Assembly (NCBI GenBank): GCA_022559985.1
Contig: JAFJTR010000043.1
Span: 62,001-126,000, forward strand
Reading direction: 5' to 3'
Source of the DNA: Parastagonospora avenae f. sp. tritici 18332-5
Lineage: Eukaryota; Ascomycota; Dothideomycetes; Pleosporales; Phaeosphaeriaceae
Length of the DNA stretch: 64,000 nucleotides
Shown piece by piece: positions 41,186-50,593 of this stretch. A program made the translations under genes and the position numbers. The notes under the pieces are model-generated. The model did no database searches. It worked only from the letters and a program-made list of their open reading frames with translations, and was not told the DNA's origin. Within the stretch, counting starts at the first letter, position 1, and each line of letters starts with the position of its first letter.

Positions 41186-43292
41186 CCATGTCTGTGCGCG
41201 TGATGCCCCGCGAACACCAAATCCTGTCTCAACACCACAACTTCAACGCGCTCTATCTCAACGACTATGGCACCAATTGACGATGCAATTGCAGCAATCG
41301 AAGTGCACAATCCAGAAGAACAATTTGTATTACAAGAATATGCGGATCGCTTCGGTGTTGAGAGATCTACATTGGGGCGAAGGTTAAGGGGTGTGACGCG
41401 CTCATCTGAAGCTAAGAACGCTCATCAACAGAAACTCAACCACTACCAGGAGATAGAGCTTGTAGAGTATATTGAGCACCTTACGACGCGTGGGCTAGCT
41501 CCCACGAGGGCTATGATACGAACTTTTGCCTCTGAGATTGCTCATCAGCGAGTCTCAGAGTCCTGGGTGACGCGTTTCCTCTGCCGCAACCACGACCATC
41601 TCATCTCTAAATGGACTGACGGTATCGACGCTGTACGCCACCAAGCCAACTCCAAAGTCAAATTTGAGCAATATTTTAAGCTGCTGCATGATAAGATGAA
41701 GGAGTACAATATACAACCGCAGCACACGTACAATATGGATGAGAAAGGCATCATGATAGGTGTACTCAAGCGCTCTAAACGAGTGTTCAGCAGGAGGCAA
41801 TGGGGGCGTAAAGAAGTCAGGGATAACCTTCAGGATGGGTCACGCGAATGGGTAACTGTTGTGGCAACGACGTGTGCTGATGGGACACCTTTACCGCCAG
41901 GTATCATCTACCAGTCTGATAACTGCACACTACAATCGAGCTGGGTGGAACACATAGAGGCAAGGCAACACGACGTTTTTATCACCTCATCTACATCAGG
42001 TTGGACGAACGATGACGTAGGTTTGGCCTGGCTTGAGCAGGTTTTTCAGCGCTGTACGAAGCAGAAAGCTCGTCAAGGCAGAGACTACCGATCACTCCTC
42101 CTTGATGGCCATGGCAGTCACCTAACGAAGGCCTTCATCGACTACTGTGACCGACATCGTACACTCCTTGCAGTGTTTCCTCCTCACGCCACCCACGTAC
42201 TCCAACCGCTCGATGTGGTTATGTTCAAGCCACTCTCAGACGCCTATACCGACGCCCTCACTACCTTCCTTCACCGCAGCCAAGGGCTAGTCTCTATGAA
42301 GAAAGGGGAATTTTTCCTGCTGTTCTGGGACGCCTGGCAAGTCTCCTTCAGGAAGGAGCTCATCGTCAAGTCTTTTGAAGCCACAGGAATATGGCCTATG
42401 GAGCCAGAGGTTATTCTCAAACGCTTCACTGATGAGACTCTGAACAACGCTGCAAACGACGGTAGAGTTTCTCAGCAACTAGGGCAAGCTCATTGGCTGC
42501 AATCAGAGCGTCTTGTACGTGCTGCGGTGAAGGATACTGCTGCAAAGGAGTCAAAGGAGCTGTCTCTGATGCTCCACCATCTGCAGGTGCAAAACGAGCT
42601 TCTCAACGTTGAAAATGAAGGACTTCGCGACGCTCTTACTACTAAAAAGAAGCACAAGAAGGGCAAAGTCCTTGACCTTCAACAGCGCCAAGAGTACCAC
42701 GGTGGTGCAGTCTTCTGGTCTCCTCGAAAGATCAGAGAGGCATGTGCCCGAGAGGTGGTGAAGCAAAGGGAAGAGAAGGAGCTACAACTCCAAAAAGCAA
42801 ACAACAAGGAGCTTAAGGATGCTACTACGTTGTATAAGCAGAAAATTCAAGAAGAGAAGCGTGTGGCGAGGGAGAAAGCCAAGGTATTGAAGGAGAAAGG
42901 AAAGGCTGAGAAAGCTGCTGAGAAAGCAGCTAGAATTGCAGCTCAAAACACCAAGAAAGCTATACAAACGGCCCAGAAGAGTAAGCACAAAGCCTCACGA
43001 GCAGTCTCATCAAGCAGCAAGTGTCAGAAACGCTCAGGTGGTGATGCAGCTGCTCGTACAGTCCCTGAACGTGCACAGTCTCCTCCACCAAGGACGACGT
43101 CACGTGGGCGAAACGTCAAGCTTCCAAGTAAACTCAAATGGTAAAAAATGATCGCAAGGTCTCATTAACTAAACCACCAAGAGATCCCGTGATAGTAGCT
43201 ATCGTACGCGTTGTTGCAGCCTCATTTTTGAGCTCGTAGAGATGCTGTTCGCGGGGCATCACGCGACGCGGGCATCACGCGCACGGACATGG
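41186..43292 (+). mobile_element. Fot1/pogo DNA transposon, copy 2 (2,107 bp)
   Basis: Ends CCATGTCTGTGCGCGTGATG (left) and, in reverse complement, CCATGTCCGTGCGCGTGATG (right), flanked by TA at 41184-41185 and 43293-43294. The right TIR carries two copies of a 12-bp CGCGTGATGCCC unit, the left only one, so the TIRs are unequal by 17-18 bp. The architecture matches copy 1 (same length, same subterminal repeat design, related transposase) but the TIR sequence differs, making them sister families. The left end is 164 bp upstream of the NLR 2 start codon. Confidence 0.9.
41267..43144 (+). CDS. Fot1/pogo transposase, intact
   Basis: 625 codons without interruption from ATG 41267 to TAA. psq-type HTH (LQEYADRFGVERSTLGRRLR), CENP-B-type HTH (SESWVTRFLCRNHDHLISKW), and the DDE_1 core with Asp residues in NMDEKGIMIG, LLLDGHGSH and LQPLDVVMF. 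A long Lys/Glu-rich coiled coil (~470-590) follows, then the C-terminal motif TSRGRNVKLPSKLKW. The catalytic triad and both DNA-binding modules are present, so it could be active and could act on copy 1 if TIR recognition allows. Function: cut-and-paste transposition at TA. Confidence 0.92.
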   Translation: MAPIDDAIAAIEVHNPEEQFVLQEYADRFGVERSTLGRRLRGVTRSSEAKNAHQQKLNHYQEIELVEYIEHLTTRGLAPTRAMIRTFASEIAHQRVSESWVTRFLCRNHDHLISKWTDGIDAVRHQANSKVKFEQYFKLLHDKMKEYNIQPQHTYNMDEKGIMIGVLKRSKRVFSRRQWGRKEVRDNLQDGSREWVTVVATTCADGTPLPPGIIYQSDNCTLQSSWVEHIEARQHDVFITSSTSGWTNDDVGLAWLEQVFQRCTKQKARQGRDYRSLLLDGHGSHLTKAFIDYCDRHRTLLAVFPPHATHVLQPLDVVMFKPLSDAYTDALTTFLHRSQGLVSMKKGEFFLLFWDAWQVSFRKELIVKSFEATGIWPMEPEVILKRFTDETLNNAANDGRVSQQLGQAHWLQSERLVRAAVKDTAAKESKELSLMLHHLQVQNELLNVENEGLRDALTTKKKHKKGKVLDLQQRQEYHGGAVFWSPRKIREACAREVVKQREEKELQLQKANNKELKDATTLYKQKIQEEKRVAREKAKVLKEKGKAEKAAEKAARIAAQNTKKAIQTAQKSKHKASRAVSSSSKCQKRSGGDAAARTVPERAQSPPPRTTSRGRNVKLPSKLKW

Positions 43293-43363
43293 TAGGCCCA
43301 CGCACACGAACACCGCAACCACCGGACTACCCACTACTTTCAACAGAAGATATCTCAACCACT

Positions 43364-45249
43364 ATGAACAGGGTCGACAAAGTAATTGCAGATTTAGAAT
43401 TGCGCGAGCGGATAGAATCATACATGTACCAGGAAGTTGCTGGCAAGTATAGTTGCAGCTGCACTGCAGTCTCCCGAAGATGGAGAGGCGTCTCACGCCC
43501 AAGAGCCAACCGTGTCGCAGAATCGCAAGCCATACACCCACAACAGCAAAGAGGACTTATAGAATACCTTAATAAGCTCTATCTGAAAGGCCTTTCACCT
43601 ACACGAGAGATGATGCGAAATTTCGCAAGCGAGATAGCCGGCAGAGAGCTCTTACAAAGCTAGGTTGACAACTTCCTCAACTACAACCAAGACGAAATAT
43701 TCACTCGATGGGGACCCAGCATCGACCGCGTACGTAACCAGGCCGATTCTCTCGAGAAGTACGACTTATACTTTAATCTGTTGTTTGAGAAAGTAGCAGA
43801 ATATGAGATAGAGCAGCGTCTATCATACTATATAGATAAGAAGGGCTTTATAATTAGAGTTGAAGCTAAGCTAACCAAAGTGTTTAGTAGGCTGTATAGG
43901 AGAGCAAAGGTAGTAATGTACCTATTCAAGATAGTAACAGAGAGTAGGCTACCGTTGCTCCCACTATCTGCGGAGATGGGACGAAGCTGCTAACGTGTCT
44001 TATTTACCAAGGCAAGAAGCGAGCTATTTGGTCAAACTTGGTGATGGATATACCGGCCGAAGCAGAGGACGTTATTGTCAGCTTATTTCCGAACGGCTGG
44101 ACCAATATAGAGCTTAGCATGGCTTATATACAGCGCTTTAACGACTAGACAAAAGAAAAAGCTCGAAGATCATGGCGATTACTCATCATGGATGGCCACA
44201 GCAGCCATATATCTATGCAATTCTTGAAGCATGCAGTTAAGATTCGTATACTTGTCATGAAGTATCCATCTCATTCAACCCACAGCCTTCAGCCACTTGA
44301 TGTGGGGATTTTCAGCCCACTTTCAACTGCCTATTCATCTGAACTTCGTCAGCAACAGCAACGCTCTTAGGGGCTTCTGCCAGTCAAAAAGCCGGATTTC
44401 TATAGCATATTCAAGCGAGCCTGGGCCTCTGCAGCGTTTGAATCCAACATCAAAGTTGCTTTTGAAGCTACTGGTATATAGCCACAAGATCGGACGGTTG
44501 TACTCAAAAAGTTCAGGCCAAGAACACCACCTAATCAGACTAATCCAGTGGACGTCTCTCACCTCTCACCAGCAGACTAGAGGCGTACAGAGCAGTTATT
44601 GGAGCAGCTAGTTGTTGATCAGAATGATGAGCAGTTCAAGAAGCTTAAGAGAGCAATTCACCGCGCTGGCACCGAAACTAAGCTTCTACAGCACGAAAAC
44701 ACAGGGCTTACTGCATCACTTGACACCCAAAATAAGCGCATAAGCCATAATAGACGTCTGCTTACTAGAGGGAGCAAAAAGAATTATACTGACGCTGCTT
44801 GGTACTCACCAAGGCGGTTTGAGAAAGAGAGACGTGATATAACTATAAAAGACAACGCAAAAGTAGCCCAAAAGGCAGCCAATCACACCAAATAAGAGCT
44901 TCAAAAAGCCAAGAAGATACTTGATCAAAAGCACCGAGAGGAGAGGCAAGAGGTTGCTAAGGCAAAGCGTGAGGTGAAGGAGGCTCAGAAGGCTGAGAGA
45001 GCGGCTGAAAACCAACGCCGAAAAGAAGAGAGAGACCGTCAAAAAGCTCTTAAAACTTCCCAAACCAGTAAGCGCAAAGCTTCAAAAGCACTGTCTAAGC
45101 CCAAGAAGTAGCAGAAACGCAGTGGTGGTGGAAATCTGGGGGGTAGAATAGGTGATGTGGTCGAAGTGGCTACCACACCGCAGCCATCGCACCAAACCCG
45201 ATTAGGCCGCAGCGTCACCCTCCCATTAAAATTCAGTGTGTCCAGCTAG
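43364..45249 (+). pseudogene. Fot1/pogo transposase relic, copy 3
   Basis: Begins immediately right of copy 2 (ATG 43364) and reads as a related transposase: MNRVDKVIADLELRERIESY, FASEIAG, then DIDKKGFIIR-like, MDGHSSHISMQF, LQPLDVGIFSPL, and a C-terminal LGRSVTLPLKF motif. It is broken by many in-frame TAG/TAA codons (e.g. near 43661, 43991, 44368, 44478, 44578, 44893, 45108), where relatives have Gln or Trp, plus small indels. That pattern fits RIP. TIRs were not found. Copy 2 abuts it at a TA, so copy 2 probably inserted at or inside its left end. Confidence 0.85.
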
Positions 45250-45365
45250 TAGACTACCAGTAATACTCCATCCATGTCTTCATCTCTATATGTTGAATTG
45301 GAATGACATGAGCACCGTGAATGTAGATGAAAGAAAGGACACCGTGATCTTCAACTGAACTTGAA

Positions 45366-46672
45366 CTAATAATGTGCCGTGAGCTCCATTTCTGTTTGTA
45401 ATCGCTGGATGGACTGTCTCAGCTTCTCGTGCTCGTTATTGACGGTACCCACTACGTCCTGAACGAGGACGAGAAGACCAAATTGTGGCGACGAAGCTCC
45501 AGATGATAGCTCGGTCTGGAGAGGGTCAATCGTGAATGGGGACATTACACCAGGCGGCGTTAGGGGTGTAATATAACCGCTGGACATACTGTCATGTCGT
45601 ATGGACAGACCGTTTTGGAAAAGACTCCGATCCATGCGGTTGATCAGGTGCATCAACAGCTGAAGCACCATGACAAACTGGGCTACCGATGACGGCCCAA
45701 CGTCACATGATTGCCCGGAGTTACTTAGTTGTCGATTATGGTGCTTGTAACCCGTCTTCGACTGCAGACATAAGTGTATGTCGTCGCAGATCGCTCGAAA
45801 GAGAGCCAAAATTTGTTGGTGCGAGGCGAGTGCGGAGAAAGTGAGGCCAAGATTTGTCGTGGTTGGATCCAGGAGTACATCATTCCGATGTGATGTGGTG
45901 ACATTATTTATGATTCTCGTCAGGGTGTTCGTCGCTTCTAATGCCACATTCACCTGGGGCGATGATACTGTCAGGGGCGTATGACCCTGGCTAGACCGGG
46001 TGAGACAGCGCACAGCCTGCGCGGCTTGTTGGCTCAAGGACGTTAGCTGCAGTGACAGAGCATCGTTGAAGTGTTTTTCCACAACAATGTCTTCACTATC
46101 TTCGCAGCTGTCTGCCGTGCGTGGAGCGGGCGGCAGAGAAGCGGGGTTTGCCAAGGATGTTGGCTGAATGTCCGGGTTCCAGTCGCTGAAGCTCATGGCA
46201 GCGCTATCCCCAACAAATGGACCAGTCAGGCCTCCATAGTCAGCACTCAGGGGCGCTAGGGTCGGTCCACCCGTCTGCAGGGTGCCGTCCGCATAGAATG
46301 CCCCAGATACACCTTGCTCGAACCACGTTGTTGAACCGCGGAGGTCCACAAGCTCTGTATCTGTGTCTTTCTGTATCGATTTTGCAACAGAACGACGCTC
46401 GGAGCGGGATTTGAGTGCGACTCGAGTAACTGTGATATTTGGGTCCTTAGTCGCTCATCTTCTGCTATTCGTACTGAAGCATACGTACAGCTGTAGACAC
46501 ATTCCACAGACGCTTTCGCACATCGTTCACAACGAGGAAGTTGGGCCTTTTTTGGAGAGGTTGGAGAGGTTGGAGAGGGAGGAAGGTCGTTGTTCTTCTC
46601 CCTCGAACTTTCACCTCGACCACATCTCACCTTCTGCTGGCGGCAGCGATCGCACGACTGTCGATGAGACAT
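45366..46672 (-). pseudogene. AflR-like Zn2Cys6 transcription factor with frameshift
   Basis: From ATG 46672 the protein opens with a binuclear cluster, SCDRCRQQKVRCGRGE then PRCERCAKASVEC, with an unusually long middle loop (~26 residues). The downstream frame (from about 46349) gives the AflR-type C-terminal region with LSQQAAQAVRCLTR, ASHQQILALFRAICDDIHLC and HEKLRQSIQRLQTEMELT, ending at 45366. The two frames differ by one base around 46390-46430 and no GT-AG intron joins them in phase (I checked the available donors and acceptors), so an indel or assembly error is likely. AflR-like proteins are pathway regulators in secondary-metabolite clusters. It lies beside an MFS gene and an SDR gene. 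Confidence 0.7.
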
Positions 46673-46732
46673 TCTCCGCTGTTTTCTCTCCCCGCGACTC
46701 CCGATTTTTTCACTTGGTAGGTGTTTGTTCAA

Positions 46733-47892
46733 CGAGATTGTTATGAGGCTCGTTGCGCGGCTCGTCCCCCAGCTCTTATATATGGTGAACTAGTATTCGT
46801 CAGTTCGTGGGGGGCTCGTTCATCCCGGGTGCTTATTGTGACCGTCAAGTGCAGCGATCCAGTGCTAACCAATGGTACGCTCGTTTTCTATGTACCGGAG
46901 TGGGGTAACAGATACTCCGACTGGATGCTGATCTTTGGTTCACTAAAAGGCTTGCTGACCGTGTCTCGCAGGCTGACTACCTATGGTATGGTGCACCCCG
47001 CTTATGTCAGATGGGAACATTTCTTAGTCTGGGCCTGCGTCCATCCTCGAGGGCCTTTGTTGGATCTGTAGTCAGCTCAGCGCATGCGTAGTCGAACAGA
47101 CAGAGTAGACGTTCGAATGGCAATGGATTTGGTGCTACATAAAAGCCCAGGAGCTATCGGGAACACGATTTTCACACCATAAGATGGTGCTATTCTCTCG
47201 TCTTTATCGATTCCCATAGAGCAGCACGCGCCCTGTTTACTACAGGCAAGCAGTGCCAAATAGGGATGTGAACTGTAAGAATCTAATCCGTATAGCCCGA
47301 GGGCATCCTATTGGTGGATCAGGTCTGGGCGTAGAAGGTTCTCGAGCGCGTTGCACCGATTCGCACAAATGGGCGCCCCATACATACAAAAATGCGCCAA
47401 GGCACGAATCGGGTGATTGTTCGTCCTCTGCTAGGTAAGCCGGCAGACCTGCCGATCACGGCACCCCAACATGAGATTATGGTGCGTGGTAAAAATGGTG
47501 GCATTCCCTGTGTCGCTGGAAATATGATTAGCCTCGCACGTGTTTACTCAAGCCAATTCCACGATCCTGTCTTATACCTGAAGAAATGCGGAACCTCCGC
47601 ACCTATGATGCGCTAACACGTGAGGCATCTGCTTCAGTTGTGAGCATGAACGCAACGCGCCACTGAAAACATTAGCCATTCGTAAATGCCTCTCGCTACG
47701 ACGACGCGAAATCTTTCGTAATCAGTCACACTCTGCGACTGCTGACAAAATACATGCGCGACGAAGTGACGATAAGAGAATGTTACCCGATGTTTCTAGG
47801 AGCTGCTTTACCTCTACTGCTCCTAGTCATGTCTTGAGCCTGCCCATCGAAAGACTCTTCCTCCTTGTCGAAAGCGACCAACTTATGTGACA
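46733..47892. other. Intergenic region between regulator and MFS genes
   Basis: 1.1 kb divergent spacer with no recognised gene. It presumably contains both promoters, but no clear TATA or repeated operator was identified. Confidence 0.45.
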
Positions 47893-49514
47893 ATGACTAG
47901 CATCCTGTACAAAGCCGAAATTGACACGCCAATGCATGGCCGTTCTGCCAAGCAAGTTGTGGGCGATGATCCAGAAGAAGTTATCAAGATCGAAGATCCG
48001 AGTCCGCCTGATGGTGGCACTGCTGCATGGCTAGTGCTGTTGGGGGCGTGGTGTTGCTTCTTTACTAGTCTGGGTTGGATCAATTGTACGTCGCACTTTG
48101 GTCCACCATTTACTCCTCGCTAACATTCATAGGCATGGGTAGCTTTTAGCAATACTACGAGGTCGGCCCGTTGAGGAATTTCTCCAGCAGCACCATTGCC
48201 TAGATTCCTTCACTTCAATTGTTCTTGCTCTTCGGCTTGGGTCCATTTGTCGACTACATCTACGACAAACATGGGCCGCGGCTGCTCATGGTCGGCGGGA
48301 CATTTCTCCACGTCTTTGGACTGATGATGGCTTCCTTGGCCAAGAAATACTACCAGTTCCTGCTGTCGCGGGGTTTGTGTAGTGCTGTCGGTGTTGCATG
48401 CCTCTATTTCCCTGGTAGGTCCAGCTCTTCTTCCGATGTTGGATCCAACCTGATTGTACTACAGCTCTTGCGTGTGTCTCGACCTACTTTGCGAAGAAGC
48501 GTGGCTTAGCTATGGGCATCATGGTGACTGGATCGTCCGTTGGCGGTGTCATCTTCCCCATCATGATTACCCGCGTGATCATGAGTGTCAGATATCCCTG
48601 GGTCATCAGGACTGGAGCCTCCCTTGTTCTAGGCCTGCAAATTGTTGCAATCCTGACGGTCCGGCCAAGGGTCCCGCCTGTGGCCAAGAAGATGCCCGTC
48701 GGCCGCCTTGCTGCGCCGTACACGGAAATGCCGTTTGTGCTTTTACTTCTGGGGATTGCGATCTCGACTTATGGGATTTTGATACACATCACCTATTTGG
48801 CCGTCCAGGCCTTTCAGGAGGCGCATATGTCGGATGAAATGTCGCAGTACATGATAGCGATCTTTAATGGCGCGAGGTGAGTTTCTGTGTCCAGACGGAA
48901 TTTGCAGAATACTGACCATGACATTCAGTCTCTTCGGTCGTCTGGCTGCCGGTTGGGGTGCTGACAAAATTGGCAGATGGAACATGTTCATCATCGCCTG
49001 TACAATCTCTGGCATTTGCGAGTTCGCCGTCTGGATCCCCGCCTCTGAAGCTTCCATCGACATTGGTTTCGCGATCATGTTTGGGTTCGCATCAGGAGCC
49101 TTCATGGCCCTTTCTGGCGCCCTTCCCGTTTCTGTCTCGCCTCTTCCAGAGATTGGATACAGGCTAGGCGTAGTGTTCCTCGCGATCTCGATCCCTGCCC
49201 TGACTATGGCTCCTGTCGACGGCGCAATCCTGCAGGCCTCTGCTACACATGGCTGGCGGGACGTCAAGATCTTTGGCGGTGTCATGTGCATCGCGGAATC
49301 ATCCATTGTCTTGCTTTCTAGCTTGCTTTATACCAAAAAGAAGCTGCTCAAGGTTTCCTGGAGATTTATTTCGCAAGCCTGTAGAGATCAAGATACAGTT
49401 GAAGGTAAGCAGTGGAATAGAATGCTAGATTTGGCGCTGTGCGTAGTGCAAATACACGTAGCCGGTGCTCTCGTATCCCGAAAGAGTTTTTGCTGGCTGC
49501 TAAAATTGAAATAA
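47893..49514 (+). pseudogene. MFS monocarboxylate-type transporter, two nonsense codons
   Basis: First true ATG 47893. Features of the fungal MCT group: PPDGGTAAWLVLLGAW, then an intron (GTACGT...TAG), then CMGSF-TAG-QYYEVGPL and SSSTIA-TAG-IPSLQLF. The family has Gln and Trp at these points, so CAG to TAG and TGG to TAG. Reading continues in frame through KHGPRLLMVGG, an intron to ALACVSTYFAKKRGLAMGI, and another (GTGAGT...CAG) to SLFGRLAAGWGADKIGRW. About ten membrane segments are visible, with the end at 49514. Both stops are C:G to T:A changes in CpA/TpG context. Likely a dead plasma-membrane transporter of a former cluster. Confidence 0.8.
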
Positions 49515-49761
49515 CCATATGAAATGGCAAGCCATAATGTAGAGATGTGAAGTTTACCGGGATGAAGGGTTGGTATCGTGGACAGGTCAGCTGTCTTAGG
49601 TGCCATCTCGGAAGCCACGGAATGGTTCCGTACGGTACCCCGCGTTGGTCGTGTGGATGCGCTTCACGGTACTTTGACTGAACGACGCGTCCAAAAAGCT
49701 TTCAAAAGCGTGCTGGAACAATAATTGAAACTCATAGCTCTATTATCCCATCAGTACAACC

Positions 49762-50593
49762 ATGGCAGCTGTCAAAGTCGCGCTGATAACCGCCAGCTCC
49801 GCAGGGTTAGGCGCTCAAATCGCCCGCGTCTTCGCGCCAGACTTCCGCGTGGTACGTTTCACTGCTCCAAACCCGCCAGAAAAACCACTACGACGGAGCA
49901 AACTGCCATGCTAACACACAATAGGTGATCAATTACTCATCCAACTCTGACCGGGCCAATGCTCTGATAAAAGAACTCTCTTCCATCCAAGGCAGCTCTT
50001 CACAGTCAAACCCGCGCTTTCACCTCGTTCAAGCGGACATGTCATCGAAAACATCGGTGCAGAATCTCGTGAAAGAGACTATTGAGACGATGGGGAGATT
50101 AGATGTAGTGGTATCGAATGCGGGCTGGACGCGCATGACCACATTCACAGACATCGAGCAGCAAGTCAACGACGAAGACTGGGACAAGTGCTTCACCATG
50201 AACGTCAAGACGCACTTGTGGCTTGCTTACGCCGCTAAAGACGCGCTGGCCGAGACCGAAGGCGCATTCATCAGCACGGCGAGTGTTGCTGGGGTAAAGC
50301 CTTCGGGGTCAAGCGTGCCGTATGCAGTCACCAAAGCGGCGCAGATTCACCTCGCGAAGAGCTTGGCTGTGATTTTGGCGCCAAAGATTAGAGTGAACAG
50401 CATTAGCCCTGGTATGCTTCTGACAGAGTGGGGACTCAAGTTCCCGGAGAGCAAGAGGAATGCAGCAATTGGGAATACGAAGTTGAAGCGCTTGGCGACG
50501 GTGGAGGATTGTGCTGAGCAGGTCAGGGTATTGGCACTGAGCAGAAGTATCACGGGTCAGAATATCTGTATCGATGGTGGAAGCTCGGTATGA
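49762..50593 (+). CDS. Short-chain dehydrogenase/reductase, intact
   Basis: Exon 1 49762-49851 (MAAVKVALITASSAGLGAQI), intron 49852-49924 (GTACGT donor, GCTAAC branch, TAG acceptor), exon 2 49925-50593. About 252 aa. Classical SDR motifs: TASSAGLG (TGxxxGxG variant with Ala-Ser), NAG (VVSNAGW), catalytic Ser (ISTASVAG), YxxxK (PYAVTKAA), PG (ISPGML) and the terminal CIDGG. The VINYSSN after the nucleotide-binding strand is typical of NADP(H)-preferring ketoacyl-reductase-like enzymes. The substrate is unknown. It is next to the decayed MFS and regulator genes but itself undamaged. Confidence 0.9.
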
